A DNA stretch of 64,000 nt from Phytoactinopolyspora alkaliphila (GCF_010550695.1 NZ_JAAGOB010000002.1:248001-312000); one strand, 5' to 3'; positions 21,962 through 30,953 are shown, counted from the stretch's first letter. Numbers and translations: made by a program. Notes: generated from the sequence alone by a model not told the origin.

Positions 21962-23314
21962 TCATGCGGCCGGTGCCAATCGCGTCATCGCGTTGATAAC
22001 CCGGTCGTAGACGTCACCATCGCGGTGGTCGGTCAAGTTGGCCAGCAGTTTCAGGGTGAATTTCATCAGCCAGGGCCGCGGCAGGCCGTGGTTGGTGGCG
22101 ATCTTCATGATGCGAGGGTCTCCGATCAGCCGGAGGAAGACCCGGCCGAGTGTGAAGTATCCACCGTGCTCGTTCTTGAGTGCATCCGGGTACCCCTGCA
22201 GGACCCGTTCCCGGGCGAGCGCCGTATCACGGGAGAGCGCATCGGCGATGACGGTGGCGGCCAGGCTGGCCGCCTCCATCGCGTAGTCGATTCCCTCGCC
22301 GTTGAACGGGTTCACCATGCCCCCGGAGTCACCGACGAGGAGCAGCCCGCGGCTGTAGTGCGGCTGCCGATTGAATCCCATCGGCAGGGCCGCACTACGC
22401 ACGTCGCCGACCTGGTTCTCTTCGGTGAAGCCCCATTCGGTGGGGGTCTGCGCAACCCAGCGGCGAAGCAAGTCCTTGTAGTCGACCTGGCCGAAGGCCT
22501 TGGACGTGTTGGTGATACCGAGGCCGACATTGCTGGTCCCGTTGCCCGCACCGAAGATCCAGCCATAGCCGGGCAGCAGGTCACGACCGCCACGATTGTT
22601 CGCCGCCCACAGCTCCAGCCACGACTCCATCCAATCGTCGTCGTGCCGAGGGCTCTTGAAGTAGGTCCGGACGGCCACGCCCATCGGCCGGTCGTCCCGC
22701 TTGTGGATGCCCAACGACGTTGCCAACCTCGACGACGTGCCGTCAGCTGCGACGACCAGGGGCGCCCGATATGTGAGCTGCTCGCCGGTGGCCCGGCCGC
22801 GCTCGTTCAGCGGCTTGACCCGTACACCGACGACGCGCCCGCTGCTCTCATCCACCACTGGTGCGGTCACGTTCGATCGTTCGTGCAGTCGCACTCCGGC
22901 GGCGGTCGCGTGCCGCGCCAGGATGTGGTCGAAGTCCATCCGGGTGCGCACCAGGCCGTGATCCGGATAGCTGACCAAATCCGGCCACGGCAGGTGCAGC
23001 CGCATGCCGCCGCCGATGATCCGCAAGCCTCGATTCCGGATCCAGCCGGGGCCAGAGGTGTCCACGCCCATCCGCACCAACTGGCGCACGGCGCGGGGCG
23101 TGAGGCCGTCCCCGCAGATCTTGTCCCGGGGAAACGACGCTTTCTCCAGCAACAGCACGTCCAGCCCGGCGCGAGCCAGGTAGTAGGCCGTGGTGGTGCC
23201 AGCTGGCCCAGCGCCGACGACAATGACGTCGGCGTCGCCGGCCTGCGCAGTCATCAGATTCCCCAGCATCTGTCGAGAAGGTACCGCTGTCACCGGAAGC
23301 GCTCGTGAATTCAT
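21962..23314 (-). CDS. menJ: Geranylgeranyl reductase-family flavoprotein (MenJ-like)
   Basis: FAD-dependent oxidoreductase with an N-terminal dinucleotide fold (VIVVGAGPAGTTTAYYLARA), the family motif KICGDGLTPRAV, and the second FAD motif VGDSGGMVNPFNGEGIDYAM. Actinobacterial members in this setting (MenJ, Rv0561c in M. tuberculosis) saturate an isoprene unit of menaquinone. Location between nuo and the men genes supports that, but chlorophyll- or archaeal-lipid-type reductases share the fold. The start is uncertain: ATG 23314 or internal Met16/Met21 (MLGNLMTAQAGDADV). A palindrome spans the 23314 start. Confidence 0.8.
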   Translation of the reverse strand: MNSRALPVTAVPSRQMLGNLMTAQAGDADVIVVGAGPAGTTTAYYLARAGLDVLLLEKASFPRDKICGDGLTPRAVRQLVRMGVDTSGPGWIRNRGLRIIGGGMRLHLPWPDLVSYPDHGLVRTRMDFDHILARHATAAGVRLHERSNVTAPVVDESSGRVVGVRVKPLNERGRATGEQLTYRAPLVVAADGTSSRLATSLGIHKRDDRPMGVAVRTYFKSPRHDDDWMESWLELWAANNRGGRDLLPGYGWIFGAGNGTSNVGLGITNTSKAFGQVDYKDLLRRWVAQTPTEWGFTEENQVGDVRSAALPMGFNRQPHYSRGLLLVGDSGGMVNPFNGEGIDYAMEAASLAATVIADALSRDTALARERVLQGYPDALKNEHGGYFTLGRVFLRLIGDPRIMKIATNHGLPRPWLMKFTLKLLANLTDHRDGDVYDRVINAMTRLAPAA

Positions 23315-23320
23315 TCACGA
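23303..23320. promoter_or_regulatory. 18-bp palindrome over the menJ start
   Basis: TCGTGAAT-TC-ATTCACGA has 8-bp perfect arms with a 2-bp centre and straddles the ATG at 23314. A TAGGTT hexamer (minus strand) ends 5 nt before that ATG. Position and symmetry suggest an operator, but a chance palindrome is possible. Confidence 0.4.
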
Positions 23321-23447
23321 ACCTACTTCCTGCCCAAGTGTAGGCGCTGTGCCTGACGAGTTTCGACCGGGGCCGACACCCTGACCTGCACATTTACGCA
23401 TCACTTCTGTTGCGAAAATCTTGTCCGGCCGAAACGGGCTGCTTCCA

Positions 23448-24314
23448 TCAGGACGTGCGCAGCACCTGCGATCCATCGGACGTCCACGTGACGCTGTGGT
23501 TGTCAGTACCGTCCTCGACCCGGACCGTCAGGACGACGTCGCCGTCGTCGAAGACGCTCCGGCCCACTCGGGCGAGCGTCGTCTCGCCATGGGGGAGGCC
23601 GGCTGCTTCCGGGGATTCGTCGATGGCACGCACAAGCGCCCCAGGTGACACGTCGTAGAGATAGAAGAAGCCACCTTCAGTCTCGGAGTATTCGCGTCGC
23701 CACCGGGGCGGCATCGCCAGCCCTCCCTCATATCTGATCTCCGCCAGTCCGAGCTGTTCGCTGTCGGCACGCACCAACGCCTCGGCCCAACTCGCCCGCA
23801 CGGTAATCGACTCGACCTGTTCTATGCCGTTGTCGTCGAACGTCGCCCACATCCGAGTCAATCCCGCCTCGGTGAACATGCCCATCTCCTCGGCGGCGAT
23901 CTCCGGCGCATCCACGTCCACCGGATCAACGCCCGGTGCGGGCGGTGCTTGGGCAGGGTCGCCCGCATTGCGCGAGCTACTACCGTCGTCGATGAGCGCG
24001 GACACACCAATGGCTGCAAGACCGAAGACCATCAGCACCCCCGCCATCACCAAGCGTCCGTACCGCCGAAAGCCGCTCGGCAGCGGTTGCGAAACAGATG
24101 AGGCTCGCACTGGCTCGCGGATGTCATGCATGATCGCGTCCAGATCGGCGATCGACGTCGCCTCATAGACCAGGGCCGTACGTGTCTGCAGATCATCCAC
24201 AGCGATCCGCCCGTCGGAATAAGCCCGGGAGATTGCTTCCACACACCGTTCACGGTCCGCGTCTGATAGCCGCCGTCGTCGATCAGGACTCGGCTTTCCA
24301 CTGCCTGCGCTCAT
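23448..24314 (-). CDS. DUF1707-domain membrane-anchored protein
   Basis: A 288-aa protein. Residues about 14-65 match the actinobacterial DUF1707 pattern (LSDADRERCVEAISRAYSDGRI, followed by LQTRTALVYEATSIADLDAIM). A single membrane helix follows near 85-105 (YGRLVMAGVLMVFGLAAIGV), then an extracytoplasmic region with an Asp/Pro-rich linker and a beta-rich domain of unknown type. The function of DUF1707 is unknown. The start at 24314 (MSAGSGKPS) is preferred over an upstream Met because AAGGCGGGA lies upstream and the domain begins soon after. It stands alone between menJ and menG. Confidence 0.75.
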   Translation of the reverse strand: MSAGSGKPSPDRRRRLSDADRERCVEAISRAYSDGRIAVDDLQTRTALVYEATSIADLDAIMHDIREPVRASSVSQPLPSGFRRYGRLVMAGVLMVFGLAAIGVSALIDDGSSSRNAGDPAQAPPAPGVDPVDVDAPEIAAEEMGMFTEAGLTRMWATFDDNGIEQVESITVRASWAEALVRADSEQLGLAEIRYEGGLAMPPRWRREYSETEGGFFYLYDVSPGALVRAIDESPEAAGLPHGETTLARVGRSVFDDGDVVLTVRVEDGTDNHSVTWTSDGSQVLRTS

Positions 24315-24864
24315 GCTAAATCCCGCCTTGAGAAGGTGCTGACCAGTGCGGTTCCTCCGCACCGGACACCACCGGCACATCGAAACTCACGCGATCAGGC
24401 CGGACCACGATACTCCGACGTCCGGCCACGCCATCTTGTCCCGTTCGGCGAGCAGCGCCTCCGCCCATTCCCGGGAAAGAGGCCGAATCGTCGGCCGGCA
24501 GGCGCCCGTTCAGGCACGGCTGCCGCATCTCTCGCCTGCCACGCGCCCGCCAGATTGCTCGCCGGTCGCCTCTGCCGGTCGCCTTCGCTGGTCGCCATGG
24601 AGAAGGGGGAAGCCGCGAAACACTCCGCTCCGGAGATGCCCACATGACAGCCACCACCAGGGCAACTACCCCAAGCCCGCGCTGCGGACGAATCAGCCCG
24701 CTGCCGGCGCACGCCTGGAAGCGCTCCCGGTTGCTTGTGGGAAATTGAGCTAGCAATCCCCGCCTGGTGCATTCAAGGGTGGAAGGTTCTGTCAACGGTG
24801 GAGCCCTTTGTGGGTCCTGGCCCACACAAACCTCCACCGTTGACAGAATTGCCGGGACGGGCGA
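24315..24864. other. 550-bp stretch without a convincing gene
   Basis: Open frames exist on both strands (longest 173 codons on the minus strand, 24316-24837) but none resembles a known protein. The longest runs through the hairpin at 24787-24848 and is Arg/Pro-rich, as expected of chance frames in GC-rich DNA. The stretch separates menG from the DUF1707 gene and may hold promoter sequence for the latter or a decayed gene. Confidence 0.5.
24787..24848. terminator. 62-bp nested hairpin after menG
   Basis: Perfect 17-bp outer arms, TTCTGTCAACGGTGGAG and its complement, enclose a second stem TGTGGG/CCCACA around a TCCTGG loop, separated by about 5-nt internal bulges. It begins 16 bp past the menG stop. 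There is no U-tract. It could be a transcription terminator or a dispersed repeat reused as one; two more hairpins of the same layout occur at 32575 and 51691. Confidence 0.6.
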
Positions 24865-25557
24865 TCAGGGGCGAACCCCGTAGTGCAACGCCACGATCCC
24901 ACCGGAGAGGTCGCGCCACCGCACGCCGACCCAGCCCGCTCGCTGGAGCCGCTGCGCCATTCCGGCCTGATCCGGCCATGCTCTGATCGATTCGGCCAGA
25001 TAGACGTAGGCGTCGGGGTTGCTCGCGATCTTCCGCGCCACCGGAGGCAATGCACGCATCAGGTATTCCACATATACGGTGCGGAACGGACGCCAGGTGG
25101 GGTGGCTGAACTCGCAGACCACCAGTCGGCCGCCCGGGCGGGTGACCCGTAGCATCTCCCGCAGTCCAGTATCAGGATCGTGCACGTTGCGCAGGCCGAA
25201 CGAGATGGTGACCGCGTCGAACGACGCGTCGGCGAACGGCAGCCTGGTGGCGTCGCCCGCGACGAACGGGAGATCAGCACGACGACGCTTACCGGCGCGA
25301 AGCATGCCCAAGGAGAAATCGCAGGGCACCACCGTGGCCCCTGCGGCCTGGAACGGCTCGCTGGACGTCCCGGTCCCCGCGGCCAAGTCCAGGATCTTCT
25401 CACCCGGCAGCGGGCGAACAGCACGCTCCGCGGCTCGCCGCCAGTATCGGTCCTGGCCCAGAGAGAGCACGTCGTTGGTGATGTCGTAGCGCTCGGCGAC
25501 GTCGTCGAACATGGCGGCGACATCACTCGGCTGCTTGTCAAGAGAGGCCCGGATCAC
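24865..25557 (-). CDS. menG: Demethylmenaquinone methyltransferase
   Basis: A 230-aa SAM-dependent methyltransferase of the UbiE/MenG family, performing the last methylation of menaquinone. Motif I is [14 protein letters not shown] (about 57-70). The family signature spans [20 protein letters not shown] and [21 protein letters not shown]. The N-terminal [24 protein letters not shown] is also diagnostic. The GTG start at 25557 is preceded by TATGCT at 6 nt and no Shine-Dalgarno, suggesting a leaderless message. Divergent from menF. Confidence 0.94.
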   Translation of the reverse strand: MIRASLDKQPSDVAAMFDDVAERYDITNDVLSLGQDRYWRRAAERAVRPLPGEKILDLAAGTGTSSEPFQAAGATVVPCDFSLGMLRAGKRRRADLPFVAGDATRLPFADASFDAVTISFGLRNVHDPDTGLREMLRVTRPGGRLVVCEFSHPTWRPFRTVYVEYLMRALPPVARKIASNPDAYVYLAESIRAWPDQAGMAQRLQRAGWVGVRWRDLSGGIVALHYGVRP

Positions 25558-25563
25558 CCTGCC

Positions 25564-25569
25564 AGCATA
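25564..25569 (-). promoter_or_regulatory. Candidate -10 (TATGCT) for leaderless menG
   Basis: TATGCT on the minus strand sits 6 nt before the menG GTG. It matches TANNNT at a spacing that puts transcription initiation on the start codon. Confidence 0.45.
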
Positions 25570-25654
25570 GAGAAACCCACGATCCGTGAGGCGGGGACGT
25601 ACGCTGTGACCAATTCGTCAGCCCGTGAACAGTGGTCACCGCGCAGTTCGGACA

Positions 25655-25660
25655 TAGGCT
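25655..25660 (+). promoter_or_regulatory. Candidate -10 (TAGGCT) for leaderless menF
   Basis: TAGGCT lies 8 nt before the preferred GTG start of menF, with no ribosome-binding site in between. The divergent menG -10 is about 90 bp away, so this 111-bp region would hold two promoters. Confidence 0.45.
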
Positions 25661-25668
25661 TAACGCCC

Positions 25669-26928
25669 GTGACGAGTGCCCCACTCACCGTACCGGCGCC
25701 CGAACTGGTCACGCGCACGGTGGAGATCCCTGATCCAGGCGCGTTGCTCTCCCTTCTGCCTGACGAGGCATCCCTGGCTTGGGTGCGGCACGGCGAAGGA
25801 CTGGTGGGCTGGGGCGAGGCCGCCCGGTTCGAGGGCGACGGCGTGAACCGGTTCGCCGAAGCCGAGCGCTGGTGGAACACCCTGACACGCACGGCGATCG
25901 TCCGCGACGAGGTCCAGCTGCCCGGCACCGGACCCGTGGCGTTCGGCTCGTTCACCTTCGACGACGCGGGGGAATCGGTACTCATCCTGCCCGAGACCAT
26001 CGTCGGACACCGGGACGGCCGCTGGTGGGTCACCACGGTCAGCCTCAACGGCAATCTTCCCCCGTGGCCGGCGCTACCGGCCGTCAGCTCCCCCCGTCGA
26101 CCCGGCCCGGTCACGTTCGCCGACGGCGCGCGTACCGGCCCGGAGTGGGAGTCCGTCGTCGCCGAGGCGGTCCGCCGGATCATCGCGGGTGAGCTCGAGA
26201 AGGTGGTCCTCGCCCGCGACCTCGTCGCGGAGTGTCACAGCATCATCGACCCGCGCTGGCCCCTTCACCGGCTCAGCGACCGCTATCCCCGATGCTGGAC
26301 GTTCAGCGTCGACGGCACGCTGGGGGCAACACCAGAGTTGCTGGTCCGGCGCGAGCGGGGGCTGGTCACGTCCCGTGTCCTCGCCGGAACGATCCGCCGC
26401 ACCCGGGACGACATCCACGACCTCGCCCTCGCTGCCTCGCTGGCACGCTCCAGCAAGGATCTCGAGGAACACGAGTTCGCCGTGCGCTCGGTGGCGGACG
26501 CCCTGGCCCCGTTCTGCTCCAGCATGAACGTCCCGGAGACACCCTTCGTCCTGCACCTGTCAAACGTTATGCACCTGGCGACGGACCTGGCCGGTGTGGC
26601 CTCGGGGAACGCGTCGTCGCTGGCATTAGCCGCGGCTCTGCACCCGTCCGCGGCCGTCGGCGGCACACCAACAGATACCGCCCAAGCCGTCATCCGTGAG
26701 ATCGAGGGGCTGGACAGGGGCCGCTACGCCGCGCCCGTAGGCTGGATCGACAGCGCCGGGGACGGCGAGTGGGGTATCGCGTTGCGCTGTGCCCAGGTGG
26801 ATACCGCTGATCCATCGCGGATGCGGCTCTTCGCCGGCTGTGGAATCGTGGCCGGCTCCGATCCAGCGGCCGAGCTAGCTGAAAGCGCCGCAAAGCTCGT
26901 CCCCATGCGTGACGCTCTCAACCGCTAG
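25669..26928 (+). CDS. menF: Isochorismate synthase
   Basis: A 419-aa chorismate-utilising enzyme converting chorismate to isochorismate. C-terminal family motifs include EKVVLARDLVAE, VDGTLGATPELLVRR, AGTIRRT, SSKDLEEHEFAV, HPSAAVGGTP, and RGRYAAPVGWIDSAGDGEWGIALR. An entC/dhbC siderophore role is possible by homology alone, but the adjacent menD and menG favour menaquinone. The frame is open to 25180 but that part lies over menG. GTG 25669 (VTSAPLTVPAPELV) is chosen because a TAGGCT hexamer lies 8 nt upstream. It is convergent with menD, 25 bp apart. Confidence 0.92.
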   Translation: MTSAPLTVPAPELVTRTVEIPDPGALLSLLPDEASLAWVRHGEGLVGWGEAARFEGDGVNRFAEAERWWNTLTRTAIVRDEVQLPGTGPVAFGSFTFDDAGESVLILPETIVGHRDGRWWVTTVSLNGNLPPWPALPAVSSPRRPGPVTFADGARTGPEWESVVAEAVRRIIAGELEKVVLARDLVAECHSIIDPRWPLHRLSDRYPRCWTFSVDGTLGATPELLVRRERGLVTSRVLAGTIRRTRDDIHDLALAASLARSSKDLEEHEFAVRSVADALAPFCSSMNVPETPFVLHLSNVMHLATDLAGVASGNASSLALAAALHPSAAVGGTPTDTAQAVIREIEGLDRGRYAAPVGWIDSAGDGEWGIALRCAQVDTADPSRMRLFAGCGIVAGSDPAAELAESAAKLVPMRDALNR

Positions 26929-26953
26929 TGGTCACGGGCAGGACACTGAGCGA

Positions 26954-28729
26954 CTATGCCGTAGCCAGGGCGGCCACGACGGCGGCATCCAGTCGCGCGT
27001 GCAGTGCACGCAGCCCGGACCGGTCCACCCGTACCTCGACCACGGAACGGCCCTCCGGCGGCGAGTTCAGGAGACCACGCAGCTGGTCCAGCGACTCCGC
27101 AGGCCGGTAGTCGAGCCCGTAAGCCGCACACAGTCCGGCCAGGCCCACACCGTGAGACGTGCCGAAGACCCGCTCGAACACGGAGGCGTGCCGCGGCGCG
27201 CCCTGCTCCAACAGCGAGAAGATGCCGCCTCCGTCGTCATTGACAACGACCAGCTGCGTGGTCGGCTGCTCCTCTCCGGTGCCCACGAGTAGGCCGCCCA
27301 CGTCGTGCAGAAAGGTCAGATCTCCGAGAAGGACACGGGTGAAGCGGCCGGAACCCAGGGCAACCCCGGACGCCGTGGAAACCACCCCATCGATACCGGC
27401 CAGGCCCCGGTTCGCCAGCACAAGCGGACGGTCCCCGACGTCCGCGTCGGCGGCCCTGCCCTCGGCTCCGCCAGCCGGCCACGGCCGTGCAGTGAGGTCG
27501 AGATCCCGGATCGGGTTCGACGAGCCCACGAGGAGCGCCTGGGACGGCCTGGTCGACGCCCACACCTCCCTGGCCACCAATGGGCCGGTCAGCGGGCTGG
27601 AGTCGAGGAGATCGTCGATCACGGCCCGGGCGAGGCGATCCGCCTCTACCCAGGTCTTGAGCCAATCGGCATCCGGTAGCCCCTCGGCCCGCACCGCCCC
27701 GACGACGCGTGCGGCGTTCCTAGCGGCGTCCGGCCAGTCGCCCCGTGGCGCGACCACCACGACCTCGATGTCACGGCGAGCGAGCAATGCCGAGACCGGC
27801 CGGGAGAGTGTGACGTGCCCGAACACGACCACGCGCTCGATCTCGTCACTCAGCGGTGCCGACTTCAGTAGCAGGCGGTAAGGGCCCAGCGCGTTGGCGC
27901 CCCAACGAGCTCCCGATGACGGCTCGGGAAGGACCGGGTATCCGCCGGCCTCGGCGAACCGCACGGCGGCTGGGCCGGCTCCGTCGCCGGCGATCACGAC
28001 AGTACGCGGGCCGGCCGGCAGCACCATGGGGTCGGGAACACGATCCAGCGGATGCACGTGTGTGACGGGCCGGCGTCGTGACTCTCCAAGGGATTCGCCG
28101 GACTCCGACGGCTCCTCGCTCGCCAGACCAGCTGCCGGGTCGACAGCGTCCGTCCCCGCATCGGGAAGGTTCTCGGCATCCGGCACCAATGGCTCCCGGA
28201 AGGCCAGGTTCACGTGCACCGGGCCCGGCAGGCCGGTCCGGGATCCGGTGCTGGCGGCGATCGCCCGGCTCAGCAGGCTACGCAGGTCAGCTGCTTCTCC
28301 GGGCCTTCCGAAAGGAGCCGGCACATCGGCGTCGAACCGCACTGCACCGCCGAAGATCCGCACCTGGTCGGTGGTCTGGTTCGCGCCGGTCCCGCGGATC
28401 TCGTGCGGGCGGTCCGCCGACAGCACCACCAGCGGGACGCCGGTGTGCGACGCCTCGAGCACCGCGGGATGGAGATTGGCGACGGCGGTGCCCGAGGTGG
28501 TCACGATCGCGACCGGAGCCCCCGAGCCACGGGCGAGCCCCAAGGCGAGAAAACCCGCCGAACGCTCATCGATACGCACGTGCAGGCGGACGTCGCCGCG
28601 ATCGGCCGCGCTGGCCAAGGCGATGGCCAGCGGCGCACTGCGCGAGCCCGGGGCGAGTACCACGTGCCTGGTCCCCAGTGCGGCCAGCGTCTCCACGAGG
28701 ATCCGGGCCGCCGCAGTCGAAGGGTTCAC
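26954..28729 (-). CDS. menD: SEPHCHC synthase
   Basis: A 591-aa thiamine-diphosphate enzyme that joins 2-oxoglutarate-derived succinyl semialdehyde to isochorismate. The N-terminal LAPGSRSAPLAIALA (25-39) and RIDERSAGFLALGLARG with the cofactor-activating Glu at position 55 are canonical. The ThDP/Mg motif is GDLTFLHD near 467 through VVVNDDGGGIFSLL. A Glu/Ser-rich stretch near 185-215 is an insert relative to shorter MenD proteins. The GTG start at 28729 has TAGGCT 6 nt upstream and no Shine-Dalgarno. Confidence 0.95.
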   Translation of the reverse strand: MNPSTAAARILVETLAALGTRHVVLAPGSRSAPLAIALASAADRGDVRLHVRIDERSAGFLALGLARGSGAPVAIVTTSGTAVANLHPAVLEASHTGVPLVVLSADRPHEIRGTGANQTTDQVRIFGGAVRFDADVPAPFGRPGEAADLRSLLSRAIAASTGSRTGLPGPVHVNLAFREPLVPDAENLPDAGTDAVDPAAGLASEEPSESGESLGESRRRPVTHVHPLDRVPDPMVLPAGPRTVVIAGDGAGPAAVRFAEAGGYPVLPEPSSGARWGANALGPYRLLLKSAPLSDEIERVVVFGHVTLSRPVSALLARRDIEVVVVAPRGDWPDAARNAARVVGAVRAEGLPDADWLKTWVEADRLARAVIDDLLDSSPLTGPLVAREVWASTRPSQALLVGSSNPIRDLDLTARPWPAGGAEGRAADADVGDRPLVLANRGLAGIDGVVSTASGVALGSGRFTRVLLGDLTFLHDVGGLLVGTGEEQPTTQLVVVNDDGGGIFSLLEQGAPRHASVFERVFGTSHGVGLAGLCAAYGLDYRPAESLDQLRGLLNSPPEGRSVVEVRVDRSGLRALHARLDAAVVAALATA

Positions 28730-28735
28730 GACCCG

Positions 28736-28741
28736 AGCCTA
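28736..28741 (-). promoter_or_regulatory. Candidate -10 (TAGGCT) for leaderless menD
   Basis: TAGGCT on the minus strand, 6 nt before the menD GTG; it is the same hexamer as for menF. No -35 stands out. Confidence 0.45.
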
Positions 28742-28785
28742 TGCACACCGCAGCTGCGGCTGGGGCAGTTCCCGCATCGGCCGGC

Positions 28786-29925
28786 TCAGTCGATCTTCCG
28801 CAACCAGGTGAAGCCGGTGTTGCTGCCTTGGCACGTCTGCAGGATGACGTCACATGCGTCGCCGCAAGCCCAGTTCGACGCGGCGCCCAGAGCCGAGCCC
28901 CGGCCCGGCGCGATGGTCCGGTCGACGACTTCGTAGATGCCGGCCTCGCGGCCCTCGAGCTCGACGACGGTGCCCATCGGCATTGCGTTCCACCACGCGT
29001 TGCCCAGGTAGTCATGGGCGACGACGAAAGTGTCGACGGTTACGGGCGCGTAATGGCAGGCGGCGCCATAGGGCAGGTTGTCGATGTCCGTGCCGTTCTG
29101 GCACGTGCTGACCGGGATGGTGCGGACGTCGGCACCGATCACGACGGCATCGTCGCTCTCCACCGCTTCGAATCGGCTGCCGCCGGGGTACACGAACCGG
29201 AAGCGGTCACCGATGCTCGCGTCGATCTCCAGCTCGGCTGTGCTGTCCGCCCCGGTGGTCACCGTGGACACCGGCTCCCACTCGTCGTCGACGAGCCGCT
29301 GGAGCTCGAGTTCGCCGACGATCGCCACGCCGCCCTTCGTCGTCCACGTCGCGGTGATCTCCGCGGCGTCGTCACCAGCGGGTGCGGCGGTGGCCGTAAT
29401 CCAGGACTCCATCAGCTCGCCGGAGACCACGGCAACGTCGTTGGACGACGTGGCCTCGACCGTGTCTCCGCCGCCATAGGCAAGGCGGTAGATGCCCGAG
29501 CGGCCCACCTCGAGTTCCGTCTCACCTCCGGCCGCCCCGATGTCCAGGTCCGCCACCGTGGTCCAGGACTCGCCGTCGAGTTGTTGCAGATCGACCGTGC
29601 CGACGATTGTCTGGGCGCCGTCCGCTGTCCATGTCGCTGAGAAGGGCACCTCGTCCCAGCCGTTGGCCTCCTCCGGCGCCGACAGGACGAGGCCTTCGTC
29701 GCCGGGCTCTTCCGGTTCGGCGTATACCGCCTCGGCAGGCTGGTCGTCGACAGGTGACGGTTCGGCGATCACGGACTTCTCCACGCTCGCGGTGACCTTC
29801 GCCCGGAGCTCGCCTGCCTCGTCAGCACTGCTGGCGCCGCCCAGCAGCGCGAACCCCGCGGCCGCAGCGAGCGCGGCGGCACCTGTACCGGCAAGCAGAC
29901 GAGACCACATGCGTCTATCTTCCAT
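28786..29925 (-). CDS. Secreted protein with sortase-like C-terminal domain
   Basis: A 379-aa protein. ATG 29925 follows GGCGGAG with about 5-nt spacing. A signal peptide or membrane anchor occupies roughly 8-31 (LLAGTGAAALAAAAGFALLGG). Two related beta-rich repeats of about 100 residues follow (WTADGAQTIVGTVDLQQL and WTTKGGVAIVGELELQRL), resembling Ig-like stalk modules. The C-terminal about 80 residues contain VVAHDYLGN (H304), MPMGTVVEL, VILQTC (C365) and LRKI (R376). The His-Cys-Arg order and spacings of 61 and 11 residues parallel class A sortases. I infer a cell-wall transpeptidase or a degenerate relative; two other cysteines nearby (CGDAC) are unusual. It follows menC by 40 bp. Confidence 0.6.
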   Translation of the reverse strand: MEDRRMWSRLLAGTGAAALAAAAGFALLGGASSADEAGELRAKVTASVEKSVIAEPSPVDDQPAEAVYAEPEEPGDEGLVLSAPEEANGWDEVPFSATWTADGAQTIVGTVDLQQLDGESWTTVADLDIGAAGGETELEVGRSGIYRLAYGGGDTVEATSSNDVAVVSGELMESWITATAAPAGDDAAEITATWTTKGGVAIVGELELQRLVDDEWEPVSTVTTGADSTAELEIDASIGDRFRFVYPGGSRFEAVESDDAVVIGADVRTIPVSTCQNGTDIDNLPYGAACHYAPVTVDTFVVAHDYLGNAWWNAMPMGTVVELEGREAGIYEVVDRTIAPGRGSALGAASNWACGDACDVILQTCQGSNTGFTWLRKID

Positions 29926-29965
29926 GATCGCTCCGCCCACTATCCACGCCAGGGGTGACACTTGT

Positions 29966-30895
29966 TCAGACGATCCGAGCTATCCGGAGGTTCCACCAAG
30001 CTCGAGTCTCCTCGCCGGCCGCGTTGGCCCGCAGGGCAGCCGGGGCCGGTGCCGGTCGGCGCACCGGAAGCGCACCGTCGATCGCCACCAGCGGATCCGC
30101 GACGACGTCCCTGGAGAGCAGGCTCACGGTCGCCAAGCCACACGCGTACGGCAGATCCGGCAGCGCCGCGGCGAGCGCGATGCCGGCAGCGATACCGACC
30201 GATGTCTCCAGCGCGCTCGAAACGACGACCGGCAGCCCGATGTCTTCCGCGATCCGCAGGCACGCCCGGACGCCGCCCAGCGGCTGGACCTTCAGCACCG
30301 CGATGTCCGCCGCCTCGAGGCGGGCGACACGCATCGGATCACCCGCGCGGCGGATCGACTCGTCTGCGGCGATAGGCACAGGCACCCGGCGGCGGACCGC
30401 GGCCAGCTCTTCCACGTCCCGGCACGGCTGCTCGGCGTATTCGAGCCCGCCCGCTGCCCGGTCGTAGCGGGGCAGGAGCGTCGTCGCGGTATCCACGTCC
30501 CAGCTGCCGTTCGCATCGATCCGGATCGCCCCGCCGGGACCCAGAACGTCGCGCACGGCGCGTAAGCGCTCTTCATCCTGAGCGGATGTCTGATCCGGCG
30601 CGCCGACCTTGACCTTGGCCGTGGAGCAGCCCGGGAACCGGGCAAGGACGCCGGCCACTTGCTCCGGCTCTACCGCCGGCACAGTCGCATTCACGGGGAC
30701 ACGATCCCTGACCGGCTCAGGCCAGCCGACATCGGCGGCCTCTCGAGCAGCGCGCCACCATGCCGCTGCCTCGGTGTCGTCGTACTCCTTGAACGGCGAG
30801 AACTCGGCCCAGCCCGCCGCGCCTTCGAGCAGGACGCCTTCGCGGACGTCGATCTCCCGGAAACGGGATCTCAGTGGAATGGAGTAGACGTGCAT
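29966..30895 (-). CDS. menC: o-Succinylbenzoate synthase
   Basis: A 309-aa enolase-superfamily dehydratase making OSB from SHCHC. Catalytic pattern: K94-x-K96 in TAKVKVGAP, metal ligands D127 (RIDANGSWD), E155 (YAEQPC) and D178 (AADES), and catalytic K202 (VLKVQPLGG). The N-terminus MHVYSIPLRSRF with WAEFSPF is typical of actinobacterial MenC. ATG 30895 is chosen; the longer open frame covers the neighbouring lipoprotein gene. TAGGAT lies 8 nt before this ATG, so the message may be leaderless. Confidence 0.93.
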   Translation of the reverse strand: MHVYSIPLRSRFREIDVREGVLLEGAAGWAEFSPFKEYDDTEAAAWWRAAREAADVGWPEPVRDRVPVNATVPAVEPEQVAGVLARFPGCSTAKVKVGAPDQTSAQDEERLRAVRDVLGPGGAIRIDANGSWDVDTATTLLPRYDRAAGGLEYAEQPCRDVEELAAVRRRVPVPIAADESIRRAGDPMRVARLEAADIAVLKVQPLGGVRACLRIAEDIGLPVVVSSALETSVGIAAGIALAAALPDLPYACGLATVSLLSRDVVADPLVAIDGALPVRRPAPAPAALRANAAGEETRAWWNLRIARIV

Positions 30896-30903
30896 CGCCA
30901 CGA

Positions 30904-30909
30904 ATCCTA
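30904..30909 (-). promoter_or_regulatory. Candidate -10 (TAGGAT) for leaderless menC
   Basis: TAGGAT on the minus strand, 8 nt before the menC ATG. The lipoprotein gene ends 45 bp further upstream, so menC could have its own promoter here. Confidence 0.4.
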
Positions 30910-30953
30910 CGGTCCCAGCATTCGTCTGCGCGTGTGCCGGATACGGGACGGAG

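Noticed and set aside
24316-24837. 173-codon minus-strand frame between menG and the DUF1707 gene
   Set aside because: No recognisable domain, runs through the hairpin at 24787-24848, and has the composition of a chance frame. A decayed gene cannot be excluded.
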